35,388 nt of DNA from an uncultured Lachnospiraceae bacterium. GTDB lineage: Bacteria > Bacillota > Clostridia > Lachnospirales > Lachnospiraceae. Below are positions 21,391-29,453 of the stretch, piece after piece. Every line of letters begins with the position of its first letter. Position 1 is the stretch's first letter. The DNA lies in NCBI GenBank assembly GCA_947245585.1, contig CAMXPV010000038.1, positions 1-35,388 on the forward strand, in the 5' to 3' direction. The notes below the pieces were generated by a model. That model worked only from the letters and a program-made list of their open reading frames with translations. It was not told where the DNA came from and searched no databases. Position numbers and translations under genes: made by a program.

Positions 21391-22890
21391 CTATATGCCG
21401 AGAAACTGCTTGACCGCAGCCTTCATCTGCGTCTTATCGCAAACATGGTCGTGCAGAACCGGCGCAGTGCGAATCTCCTCGATGGCCTTCGGCACCTCCA
21501 CATTGCCGATTTTGGAAAGTTCATCCACCAATTCAAAATCGCCCATGTCGTCATACTTCGGATCAATGGCATTCATCACGCTTCTGGTAAACTTGAAGGG
21601 ACTGGCTGTGGAAGCGATCACCGTCCTGGTCTCATCCTTCGTGTCAGACACATATTTCCGATACACGGCACTGGCCACCGCCGTGTGCGTGTCCAATACA
21701 TAGCCCGTATTTTCATACATCTGCCTGATCCTGTCCGCCGTCTCCCTCTCATCGGCAAAGTTACCGTAAAAGTCCGCAAGCTGCGCCCTCATCTCTTCCG
21801 TAATTTCATAACTTCCTTTTTCCGAGAGCGCCGTCATCAATTCCGCATTTTTCTTTGCATCATTCCCTGCAATGCGGTAAATCAGCCGTTCTAAATTACT
21901 GGAAATCAGGATGTCCATGGAGGGAGAACTGGTCAGCTTAAACTCCCGGTTCCTGTCATAGTCCCCCGACTGGAAGAAATCGTAGAGCACCTTATTTTCA
22001 TTGGACGCACAGATCAGCTTATGGATCGGCACACCCATATTCTTCGCGTAATAGGCCGCCAGAATATTGCCGAAATTGCCTGTGGGAACCACCACGTTAA
22101 TCTTTTCCCCATCCGCAATTTTCTCTTCCTTCAACAACTTTGCATAAGTGTAAACATAGTAGACTACCTGGGGCACCAGACGGCCGATATTGATAGAATT
22201 GGCGGAGGAAAATTGCATACCCTGCGCCGCCATTTCTTTTGCCAAATCCTTGTCGTTAAAAAGCTGTTTCACACCGGTCTGGGCATCGTCAAAGTTGCCA
22301 TGGATGCCCACCACAAACGTATTATCCCCTTTCTGGGTCACCATCTGTTTCTCCTGAATGGGACTGACACCGTTCTTCGGATAAAAAACGATAATCTTTG
22401 TCCCTGCAACGCCTGCAAATCCTGCCAAAGCCGCTTTTCCCGTATCGCCGGAAGTAGCCGTCAGGATCACGATCTCATTTTTCACATGGTTCTTTTTTGC
22501 AGCGGTAATCATCAGATGGGGCAGAATGGAAAGCGCCATATCCTTAAAGGCGATCGTCGCGCCGTGAAACAGCTCCAGATAATAAGCGCCCTCCGCCTCC
22601 ACAAGCGGAGCGATCTCCTCCGTGTCAAACTTGGAATCGTAAGCCCGCGCAATACAATTTTTCAGCTCCTCCTCGGTAAAATCCGTCAACAGAAGCTTCA
22701 TGACCTCATAGGCTGTCTCCTGATAGTTCTTGCCCGCAAGCTCCCGCATCGAAAGCGTAAGCGCAGGGATGTGATCCGGCACAAAAAGTCCGCCGTCCTC
22801 GGACAGCCCCTGCAAAATCGCCTGAGAGGGCGTAACCTTTCTGTTCCCGTTTCTCGTACTGCTGTATAATACGTCCATTACTTTAACCAT
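21391..22890 (-). CDS. thrC: Threonine synthase
   Basis: A 499-residue PLP enzyme that turns O-phosphohomoserine into threonine. The N-terminal LYSSTRNGN...ILQGLSEDGGLFVPDHIP is the family opening. The PLP lysine is in LFHGATIAFKDMALSILPHLM, and LTATSGDTGKAALAGFAGV and PTGNFGNILAAYYAKNMGVP bind the cofactor phosphate and substrate. Length is typical of the long ThrC group. An alternative ATG at 22878 (MDVLYSS) would match related proteins better; AAGAAGAAAGG upstream fits the first ATG only loosely, so the start is uncertain by four codons. It is monocistronic, ended by the hairpin at 21299-21348. Confidence 0.95.
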   Translation of the reverse strand: MVKVMDVLYSSTRNGNRKVTPSQAILQGLSEDGGLFVPDHIPALTLSMRELAGKNYQETAYEVMKLLLTDFTEEELKNCIARAYDSKFDTEEIAPLVEAEGAYYLELFHGATIAFKDMALSILPHLMITAAKKNHVKNEIVILTATSGDTGKAALAGFAGVAGTKIIVFYPKNGVSPIQEKQMVTQKGDNTFVVGIHGNFDDAQTGVKQLFNDKDLAKEMAAQGMQFSSANSINIGRLVPQVVYYVYTYAKLLKEEKIADGEKINVVVPTGNFGNILAAYYAKNMGVPIHKLICASNENKVLYDFFQSGDYDRNREFKLTSSPSMDILISSNLERLIYRIAGNDAKKNAELMTALSEKGSYEITEEMRAQLADFYGNFADERETADRIRQMYENTGYVLDTHTAVASAVYRKYVSDTKDETRTVIASTASPFKFTRSVMNAIDPKYDDMGDFELVDELSKIGNVEVPKAIEEIRTAPVLHDHVCDKTQMKAAVKQFLGI

Positions 22891-22925
22891 GCCTTTCTTC
22901 TTTGGGATATAACTTCAACGCGTAA

Positions 22926-22954
22926 AGCTTATCACAATTTCCTGCCCTGCGCAA
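22926..22954 (-). promoter_or_regulatory. Candidate promoter of thrC
   Basis: On the minus strand TTGCGC (22949-22954) and TAAGCT (22926-22931) are 17 bp apart, just after the SleB-type gene. Both boxes are imperfect, and co-transcription with the upstream gene is an alternative. Confidence 0.4.
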
Positions 22955-22960
22955 TAGCCC

Positions 22961-23581
22961 CTATAAAAAGAACTCATGGTTTCCGTAGGAAAAGAGTCTG
23001 GTCAGTTTTCTGTCAAACCATTTCAGTTTGTCCGAGTCGGCCTTTTCGCGGGCACAGAAATACAACGCCCCCTGAGAAATGTCTTCTCCATACAGGGCGC
23101 GTTCCACCGCCGCCTTCGTGTCCTCGCTGACACGGACATTCTGAAACCTGCCGTCAACGGTAGGCGAAAATTGGGCGATCCCCTGGTCTCTTTGCATGAC
23201 CACCTCGCACACCGTATTCGGAAACCGCTCGTTGTTGACTCTGTTTAAGACCACATTGGCCACCAGAAGCTTTCCGTCCTGATCCTCGCCGCCTGCTTCC
23301 GCTTCCACAATCCGAAGAAGCGCATCATAGTCCTTGTCCGACAGTTGATACTTCTTCGTCTGTTCCAATATCTCATAGTCCACAACTCTCTGACCGGAGG
23401 ACACGCTTCCCAGCATTTCCACGAAGCTCTCTTTGTCCTCCTCCATCGACGCGTCCAGATATTCGATGCGAAAAGCAGGCTTGGCCGATATCCGGTCAAT
23501 TTTTAGTTCCCTGGCACAGAGCCACGACGAAATGATCGTCATCCCTGTAAGCAGGAAACATGCTATATATTTCCTATACAT
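22961..23581 (-). CDS. SleB-type cell-wall hydrolase, exported
   Basis: A 206-residue protein with an N-terminal membrane or signal segment (about 6-24), a short linker, and a Hydrolase_2/SleB domain (about 85-205). The domain has YDALLRIVEAEAGGEDQDGKLLVANVVLNRVNNERFPNTVCEVV with the catalytic-type Glu in VEAEA, and the QFSPTVDGRF and ALYFCAREK stretches. SleB proteins are spore-cortex lytic transglycosylases; homologues such as CwlJ also work in germination. It starts at 23581, because GGAGG directly precedes that ATG and would be swallowed by the in-frame ATG at 23593. It suggests a spore-forming host, but the same domain also occurs in vegetative enzymes. Confidence 0.9.
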   Translation of the reverse strand: MYRKYIACFLLTGMTIISSWLCARELKIDRISAKPAFRIEYLDASMEEDKESFVEMLGSVSSGQRVVDYEILEQTKKYQLSDKDYDALLRIVEAEAGGEDQDGKLLVANVVLNRVNNERFPNTVCEVVMQRDQGIAQFSPTVDGRFQNVRVSEDTKAAVERALYGEDISQGALYFCAREKADSDKLKWFDRKLTRLFSYGNHEFFL

Positions 23582-23672
23582 TTTTTCCTCCATGTCAAAG
23601 CAGATAACTGCAGTCAGAACATGTTGTTTGCTACCATATTCTATGCAAAAAGGAGGAAAAATATTTCAGAAA

Positions 23673-23700
23673 TTGTTTTTTTTCTCAAAAATGGTACAAT
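23673..23700 (+). promoter_or_regulatory. Promoter of the AP2-domain gene
   Basis: TTGTTT (23673-23678) and TACAAT (23695-23700) are 16 bp apart, about 33 nt before the ATG, which has an AAGGAG ribosome site. Confidence 0.6.
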
Positions 23701-23733
23701 TATATAAAAGAAAAAACGTAAGGAGCGTCTTCC

Positions 23734-24531
23734 ATGAATCAGCCACTAACGGGCGTTTATACGGCAAAACGCAAAGATGGATCCACCTACTTTCGTGCCT
23801 CATTAACTTATCGCAATAAACACATCAGCCTGGGCAGCCATGATGAAAAAGAAAAAGCGCATGAGATCTACCTCACTGCCTCCGCGCTCTTAAAAGACGA
23901 TTCCTTCCGGTTAGAAGATTACACATCGGACTCCCCCCTCTCCTTCCCCAAATGGGTCTGTCTGATTAATTTCCGGGATAACGGCATCTACCTCTCCTCC
24001 CCCATTTACATCCGTCCCCGGTTTTTCTATTACTATTTTTCGCCAAATGATTATTTTATTTTTGATAAAGACGATCTGTTCTACTATTCCTCCCGCAAAA
24101 TTTCCAGGCGCGGCGGACACTATTTTGTGGCGGACTACGGTATGCAGGTCAACATCATGAGCCGCTATGGCATCAAGAACTATGCCGTGGAGGGAAGGGA
24201 CTACCGTTTCATCAACGGCAGCCGCAACGATCTGCGCTACGAAAATATTGAAATCATCAACCGCTTTCACGGTGTAAACGCCATACAAAAAAAAGGCCGC
24301 ACCCTCTATCAGGTAAAAATCCACGTGAAGGGCTATGTGAATGTGGGCACATACGCCTCCGAAGTGGAAGCCGCTGTGGCCTACAACAAAGCCATTGATC
24401 TGTTAAAAGAGGCCGGTGTGGACAAGGCCTATACCCCCAATTACATGGAAGGGATATCTCCCGATGCCTACGCCGACCTCTATCATTCCGTCCAGGTAGC
24501 TCCCAGCCTCCTTCGCTACCGCTCCGAGTAA
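23734..24531 (+). CDS. AP2-HNH-like DNA-binding protein, probably without nuclease activity
   Basis: A 265-residue cytoplasmic protein. An AP2-like DNA-binding repeat lies at about 5-55 (TGVYTAKRKDGSTYFRASLTYRNKHISLGSHDEKEKA) and a second at about 190-240 (FHGVNAIQKKGRTLYQVKIHVKGYVNVGTYASEVEAAVAYNKAI). Between them is an aromatic-rich middle region and the stretch YRFINGSRNDLRYENIEIIN, which matches the HNH_3 motif (typically xHHIDGNxxNNRxENL) but lacks its histidines. This is what a domesticated HNH-AP2 homing endonuclease would look like. The role might be transcriptional regulation (inference). The gene is standalone, and its end overlaps the convergent GH25 gene by 16 bp. Confidence 0.8.
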   Translation: MNQPLTGVYTAKRKDGSTYFRASLTYRNKHISLGSHDEKEKAHEIYLTASALLKDDSFRLEDYTSDSPLSFPKWVCLINFRDNGIYLSSPIYIRPRFFYYYFSPNDYFIFDKDDLFYYSSRKISRRGGHYFVADYGMQVNIMSRYGIKNYAVEGRDYRFINGSRNDLRYENIEIINRFHGVNAIQKKGRTLYQVKIHVKGYVNVGTYASEVEAAVAYNKAIDLLKEAGVDKAYTPNYMEGISPDAYADLYHSVQVAPSLLRYRSE

Positions 24532-25712
24532 TTGACAAAGCAGATATTTAAATCTGCTCCGCCGTCTATCCCATTTACCACGCCGTCCGTGTTATACTGC
24601 CACATGGCATAGCGGTAAGGATAATCCGGAATTTCTTCCTCCTGGGAAAGCCACACATCATAATCCTGCAGCTTCGTCATGTCGATTTCCTTGATCAGCC
24701 ACTCCTTATCCCCGTAAATCATGGGCACATAGCCGACCGCCCTAATGCCTTCCAGAAAAGAAGTGGTCACCGTGGTTTTATCCTCTCTGCTAAGTCCCTC
24801 TATCCGGGACTTATCGTTTGACACAAATCCCATATTAAAGGCAACCGGATACTTTACATGGGCCCTGTATGGCTCCAGATTCTGCGCCACAAAATTGGCC
24901 TCCTGAACAGCCTCCTCCTGCGTGATAGCCTGGGAATAGAAATAAATCCCTATGTCAAGCTGTGCTTCGATCGCGCCCTCGATGTTCTCCTTGAAATTTT
25001 CATCTAGCGTGATCTGGCCCGTACTGTAACCGCGGCTTCCCAGGCGGATCATCACATAATCCACTCCTGCCGCCTTTATCCTTGAAAAGGAGACATTTCC
25101 CGTATGCTTAGAGATATCCACGCCCACATAGGAGGTCTTCCTGCCGTTCTCCATATACCGTTTCAAACCGGCCTTATCCTCCATCTTTGTGAAATCATAG
25201 GTATTCTTTGTGAGATAGGGACTGATCAGTACCCACTCCTCTGCCCCGTCGCGGTTCGTAATCAGCGTGTGCTTACCGTCTGTGGCAGGGTCGTTTTGCG
25301 CCTCTTCCTCTCTCTGCCGCTCCTCCTCCTTCTCACGTTCCAACTTCTCCGTATAAGGATTCTTCGAGGCCTCTGTCCCCGTCCCATCCGCCGGGCCTTC
25401 TTCTGAGTTTTCTTCTTCCTCTTCCGGATACATATCCCAGAAATCTAAGTCCTCTGCCCGAAGCTTCGGCTTCTCACCTGCTTCTTCGCCTTCTGCGCCC
25501 GCTTCCTGTGCCGCTGCCAACTCCTGCGCCTGCTGCTCCTCTTTCTGCTCCTGCGCTTCCTGTAAGTATTCACTGCCGCCATGCTTCTGATCGTTTCCCC
25601 TGAACACAGCAAACAAAACAATCAGAACGAAAGCCGACACGCCGATTACCATATAAATCACGGAGGGTCCTATACCGCCCCCACCCATTTCCTCTTCTCC
25701 GGGTAATTTCAT
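24516..25712 (-). CDS. GH25-fold membrane-anchored protein, catalytic acids apparently lost
   Basis: A 398-residue protein. A membrane segment (about 18-38) is followed by a long charged Glu/Gln/Ala-rich region (about 40-145, likely extended or coiled) and a GH25 lysozyme-like domain (about 193-395). GH25 landmarks are GVDISKHTGNVSF (D199 present), YVMIRLGSRGY, IGIYFYSQA, and YRYAMWQYNTDGVVNGIDGGADLNICF. The strand that normally ends in a D-x-E catalytic pair reads YPVAFNMGF here, with N293 and G295. The fold is probably retained while muramidase activity is lost, so it may act as a cell-wall binding protein. Start at 25712 with an AGAGGGAAG ribosome site; own promoter upstream. Confidence 0.87.
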   Translation of the reverse strand: MKLPGEEEMGGGGIGPSVIYMVIGVSAFVLIVLFAVFRGNDQKHGGSEYLQEAQEQKEEQQAQELAAAQEAGAEGEEAGEKPKLRAEDLDFWDMYPEEEEENSEEGPADGTGTEASKNPYTEKLEREKEEERQREEEAQNDPATDGKHTLITNRDGAEEWVLISPYLTKNTYDFTKMEDKAGLKRYMENGRKTSYVGVDISKHTGNVSFSRIKAAGVDYVMIRLGSRGYSTGQITLDENFKENIEGAIEAQLDIGIYFYSQAITQEEAVQEANFVAQNLEPYRAHVKYPVAFNMGFVSNDKSRIEGLSREDKTTVTTSFLEGIRAVGYVPMIYGDKEWLIKEIDMTKLQDYDVWLSQEEEIPDYPYRYAMWQYNTDGVVNGIDGGADLNICFVNYSER

Positions 25713-25761
25713 GACAAATACTTCCCTCTTTCCTGAAACCTAAAATCGTTTGCCAGATAAT

Positions 25762-25790
25762 ATGGTATCATGTTCTGTCGAAATTGGCAA
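25762..25790 (-). promoter_or_regulatory. Promoter of the GH25-like gene
   Basis: On the minus strand TTGCCA (25785-25790) and TACCAT (25762-25767) are 17 bp apart, just after the end of the upstream permease gene and about 50 nt before the ATG. Confidence 0.65.
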
Positions 25791-25803
25791 CTTTCCCGGT
25801 TTC

Positions 25804-27777
25804 TCAGACAAGCGTATCGTTTCTCAGGATTTCATTTAAATCACACTGTAAAAGGCGCTTCCCGCCGATATAATAGGCAAGTGCCACAAAGCCGGCTGTG
25901 ACTGCGGCAAACAGCAAAATGGGGAAAATTGGCGCTTCTGACCAAAACACCGCCGGTTCCAAATAACTTGCCTTCACGCAAAACTGCGCAAACAACGCCG
26001 TAAGAGGCAGTGTAATCAAAAACGGCCTTCCCGCAATCACAAGCGCTTCGATGCAAAACAGCTTCCTCATTTCAGACGGTGTCAACCCAATCGACAGATA
26101 TCTGGCAAATTCCCGCTTCCTCTGGCGGAGAAATCCCATGGTATTGAAAAACACGTTTGCAATTCCGATCATGGCAAGCAGCACGCAGAAAGCCCCCATA
26201 ATCACCTTCATTCCCAACATCAAATTGTCGTTTGCAAGTTTTTTCTGTATGCGGTTTTCACTGACAGCCTCATATTGGGAAGACACAATCCTGCCGACCT
26301 CCTTTTCCAAACTGTCCATCTGCAAAAGTCCATCCCTCTCCTTTGCCAAAATACGGATATAACTGTCAGCTTCCGCTTTCCAGTCCTGTCCTGCCTTTTC
26401 CTTCCATAGCGTGAGCGGCAAAAAATGGACGAGCGCATAATCCTGATACTCTTCCCGCAATGCGGGAACGGTCTGCGTGTAAGCCAAAACCGGGATTTCT
26501 ATACCGTTCCCGTTTTCGCCGCCTTGGAAAAACAGAGTCCTTTGGCTGCTCTCCTTCACAAAAGGTACGTACTTTGGATAACGGAAATTGCTGTTTACGC
26601 TGTCCCAGATTTGATTGAGTACCACAGCTCCCTCAAGACTCGGCTCTGCGCCGATCTTTGAACAAAAGCTTAAAAAGCTGTCATCATCCAAAATGACAAT
26701 GGGCGCATTGACCTGTAACTTGCCCGCCTTTTGCGCCTTTCCCGAAACCGTGCCATAGCCGCCAAGCGCTGACAATTCGCTGCTTATCAGTTCCACGGGA
26801 AGAAGGGTCACAGCTTCCGCCTTTTGATACACCGTAACGTCAGACACACCTGAAACCGTCTGCAATTCTTTTGTCAATCCAAAATCCGTTATTTCCGTAT
26901 CCTTTAAGGTTATCATAATATCCCAAACATCCTGGTACCGCTCAAAATACGTATACCGGGTGCTGATATCGCCCAGCGTAACAAGCACAAGCATGAAGGA
27001 AAATCCGAAAAAGGACAACAGTAAAGAAAGTGTGGATATCCGCAGAGACTTTCTCTGGGCTTTTAGCGCATTCCCTGCAAGCTCCCCCTCCACGCCAAAC
27101 AGCCAGGCCAAAAAACGGGAATGCTTCCTCTTTTCCATCTGAAAACCGCCCGCGTCCCGAATTGCTTCCAGAGGCGTCATTCTGCTCAGTTTCCTTGCCG
27201 GTATCCATGCGGAAATTAGCACGGTAAAGGCAGAAACCAATATCGTAAAGCCAAACAGAGAGAGACGGTAATGAAAGACCGCCTGATGCCTTCCCGCCAC
27301 ACCGGCGGCAAACAAATTCTCCGCACCGACCGCACCCCAACTAATCAAAATACCGATGAGAGCGCCAAGAATCATGGGAAACAGGCTCAAAACCGCCGCT
27401 TCCTGCAGCAGACAGACCCTGATCTGGCGCGGTGTGGCCCCGATGCTTGAGAGAATGCCAAACTGATGGATTCTGGCACTCATGGACACCTCAAAGGAAT
27501 TGCGGATGATGAAAACCAATGACAGCACGACAACCGCCAAAACTGCCAGATACATCGCAAACAGCATGGGCACCCTGCCATTTTGCAGATCGTTGGCGGG
27601 ACTGCTTTGCCACTCTCCCTCATGCAAAGCGACCTTCTCAACTTCATAGACCCATAAATTGTAAGCTAAACTGCACAACAGGGATACAAACATGGTGGCC
27701 GTCAGAGCTGCCGCCATAACAGAAATCCCTGACGCGCGGTTGTTTTTGAGATAGCTCTTAGAATAATCCTTCCACAT
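25804..27777 (-). CDS. FtsX-type ABC transporter permease, single-ectodomain form
   Basis: A 657-residue permease with about eight membrane segments. The first (about 17-41) is followed by only a short loop, then a trio (about 70-95, 128-152, 175-198). The second half begins at about 250-272 and carries a roughly 250-residue extracytoplasmic domain before the final trio (about 530-640). The cytoplasmic FtsX turns are MSARIHQFGILSSIGATPRQI and RKREFARYLSIGLTPSEM. One large ectodomain recalls BceB-like peptide-resistance permeases, although helix count and position differ. I start at the ATG at 27777, behind GGGGGTGAG; a GTG at 27786 overlapping the ATPase stop is the alternative. Substrate unknown; likely an envelope-active compound given the adjacent two-component system. 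Confidence 0.9.
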   Translation of the reverse strand: MWKDYSKSYLKNNRASGISVMAAALTATMFVSLLCSLAYNLWVYEVEKVALHEGEWQSSPANDLQNGRVPMLFAMYLAVLAVVVLSLVFIIRNSFEVSMSARIHQFGILSSIGATPRQIRVCLLQEAAVLSLFPMILGALIGILISWGAVGAENLFAAGVAGRHQAVFHYRLSLFGFTILVSAFTVLISAWIPARKLSRMTPLEAIRDAGGFQMEKRKHSRFLAWLFGVEGELAGNALKAQRKSLRISTLSLLLSFFGFSFMLVLVTLGDISTRYTYFERYQDVWDIMITLKDTEITDFGLTKELQTVSGVSDVTVYQKAEAVTLLPVELISSELSALGGYGTVSGKAQKAGKLQVNAPIVILDDDSFLSFCSKIGAEPSLEGAVVLNQIWDSVNSNFRYPKYVPFVKESSQRTLFFQGGENGNGIEIPVLAYTQTVPALREEYQDYALVHFLPLTLWKEKAGQDWKAEADSYIRILAKERDGLLQMDSLEKEVGRIVSSQYEAVSENRIQKKLANDNLMLGMKVIMGAFCVLLAMIGIANVFFNTMGFLRQRKREFARYLSIGLTPSEMRKLFCIEALVIAGRPFLITLPLTALFAQFCVKASYLEPAVFWSEAPIFPILLFAAVTAGFVALAYYIGGKRLLQCDLNEILRNDTLV

Positions 27778-27782
27778 GCCGC

Positions 27783-28463
27783 TCACCCCCGTTTCTGATC
27801 GCCGACAATTCTGCCGTCTTCTATTGTCACAATACGATCAGCCTCCAGTGCAATATTTTCATCGTGCGTGATCAAAAGAATGGTCTGCTTCCAATTACGG
27901 TTCGACAACTTTAACAGATCTATGATTTCTTTTGCATTCTTCCGGTCGAGATTTCCTGTGGGCTCGTCGGCAAAAAGAATTGCCGGCCGATAAATCAACG
28001 ACCTTGCAATCGCCACCCTCTGCTGCTGGCCGCCCGACAGCTGACTCGGCATACTCTCCAGCTTATCCGCAATCCCCAACGTCTCTACAATCGTTTCCAG
28101 ATAAACAGGATCGGGCTTCCTTTTGTCGAGAAGCATCGGCATCAGGATGTTTTTTTCCACCGTCAAAGTCGGAATCAAATTATAAAACTGATAGATCAGC
28201 CCCACCTTTCTTCTTCTGAAAATAGCGGCTTCCTTAGCGTCCAGCTTACTAAGATCAACACCATCCACCGTCACAGTGCCCTTTGTAGGCTTATCCACAC
28301 TTCCCAGAATGTGTAGAAGCGTCGATTTTCCGGAACCGGATGCCCCGACAATCGCCACAAACCCGCCCTTTTCAACGGATAAACTGACACCGCGTAAAGC
28401 AGCCGTCCGGCTTTCCCCTTTTCCAAACACTTTTTCAATGCCTTCGCATCTGAGTATTTCCAT
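27783..28463 (-). CDS. ABC transporter ATP-binding protein (BceA/LolD class)
   Basis: A 226-residue nucleotide-binding subunit. Walker A is GASGSGKST (40-48), the Q-loop lies in LIYQFYNLIPTL, the signature is LSGGQ (142-146), Walker B is ILFADEP (162-168), and the H-loop is in LITHDEN. It closely parallels the ATPase at 6991 in layout, including AKEAAIFRRRKVGLIYQ, so the two modules are homologous. AAGGAGG precedes the ATG, 24 nt after the predicted start of transcription. The downstream permease begins almost immediately, so ATPase and permease form one transcript under the operator at 28494-28525. Confidence 0.95.
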   Translation of the reverse strand: MEILRCEGIEKVFGKGESRTAALRGVSLSVEKGGFVAIVGASGSGKSTLLHILGSVDKPTKGTVTVDGVDLSKLDAKEAAIFRRRKVGLIYQFYNLIPTLTVEKNILMPMLLDKRKPDPVYLETIVETLGIADKLESMPSQLSGGQQQRVAIARSLIYRPAILFADEPTGNLDRKNAKEIIDLLKLSNRNWKQTILLITHDENIALEADRIVTIEDGRIVGDQKRG

Positions 28464-28493
28464 GTCTTCATATCCTCCTTTTTCTTTGCGTCC

Positions 28494-28525
28494 AGTATAG
28501 CAAAGAAAAGTGACATCTCAGTGAC
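28494..28525 (-). promoter_or_regulatory. Response-regulator direct repeat and extended -10 promoter of the second ABC transporter
   Basis: On the minus strand GTCACT occurs twice, 11 bp apart (28520-28525 and 28509-28514). Nine bases later is TATACT (28494-28499) preceded by TGC, an extended -10. No -35 box is evident at the expected distance. The first repeat overlaps the kinase stop codon, so the operator is shared with the end of the regulator operon. An 11-bp tandem repeat upstream of a -10 is typical of OmpR-family activators. Confidence 0.68.
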
Positions 28526-29453
28526 GATAGAAACATAGTTCAAAACAGGCGCCGCCGCCAGGTAAATTGTAAGCGCGAAGAATGCCGTTTTGCATTTCCA
28601 CAACTGTCTTTGCAATCGAAAGCCCGATTCCAACCCCTTTATCCTTTGCCCGTTTTCCACGATAAAACCGCTCAAACAAATGGGGGAAATCTTCCTTTTC
28701 AAATCCATCTCCCTCGTCCCAGATTCGTATCTGTACATAGAGTGGATTTTGTTCGTAGGCACAGTGCACCACCGTACCCGTTTCGGCGGCCTCCATACAG
28801 TTTTTCATCAAATTCATGACCGCCTCCATCGTCCACTCCAAATCTGCGTTGATCATCGCCTCTCCCATTTCCGCAACATCAACCGCAACGCCTCTTTTGA
28901 CAGAAAGCTCATATAAATTGTCCGCCGCCAACATTAGCAGGGTAAAGACATCCACCGGTTTTTTGTCTAGCACAAGCGTTCCCGAATCAATGCGGGACAA
29001 AAGTAAAAGCGCCTCCTCCAGGCGCACGAGTCTGCCGATCTGACGCTCTATTCTTGAAGCATAGGGCTCCCCCATCCGTTCCTTCGCCATCTGCACCGAT
29101 AAGGAAATGGCCGTGATCGGCGTTTTGAGCTGATGGGCGATGTTGGAGAGATTTTCCGCAAAACAGTTCCGCTGTGTAAGCGCGGCATCCCTGGTCTGGT
29201 AAAGAGTGGTAACCGTCTTGTAAATCTCATCCTGCAATTTGGAAAGTTCATCCTCCGAGGCCTCCATGAGAAGCCCCTGTCCGCCCGTATTTATTTTCTC
29301 CAAATAATTGATTAATACTTTCACGCGGGCATCAGACTTTTTACGCCAATACCAAAAAATTGCAAAAAATAAAACGCAGCCTGTCATAAAGCCCAAAAAG
29401 CAATAAAAGATCTCCGTTCCCGCCGTCTCCCAAAAAGAAATACTTATGCTCAC
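28518..29453 (-). CDS. Sensor histidine kinase, single membrane segment
   Basis: A 311-residue kinase with one N-terminal membrane segment (about 14-36) and almost no extracytoplasmic part, so it probably senses through a partner, within the membrane or inside the cell. The dimerisation and H box has H107 in NLSNIAHQLKTPI, the N box lies in VMNLMKNCMEAAE, the G1 box is DEGDGF and the G2 box is VGIGLSIAKTVVEMQ. It overlaps the response regulator stop by 4 nt (ATGA), so translation is coupled. A short-loop kinase next to an ABC permease with a large ectodomain fits the scheme in which the transporter itself is the sensor (known for Bce-type systems; inferred here). Confidence 0.94.
   Translation of the reverse strand: MSISISFWETAGTEIFYCFLGFMTGCVLFFAIFWYWRKKSDARVKVLINYLEKINTGGQGLLMEASEDELSKLQDEIYKTVTTLYQTRDAALTQRNCFAENLSNIAHQLKTPITAISLSVQMAKERMGEPYASRIERQIGRLVRLEEALLLLSRIDSGTLVLDKKPVDVFTLLMLAADNLYELSVKRGVAVDVAEMGEAMINADLEWTMEAVMNLMKNCMEAAETGTVVHCAYEQNPLYVQIRIWDEGDGFEKEDFPHLFERFYRGKRAKDKGVGIGLSIAKTVVEMQNGILRAYNLPGGGACFELCFYRH

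Noticed and set aside
22021..22869. 282-codon open frame on the plus strand opposite thrC
   Set aside because: It is antisense to the well-conserved thrC, has no ribosome site and its protein resembles nothing; it is a codon-bias shadow.
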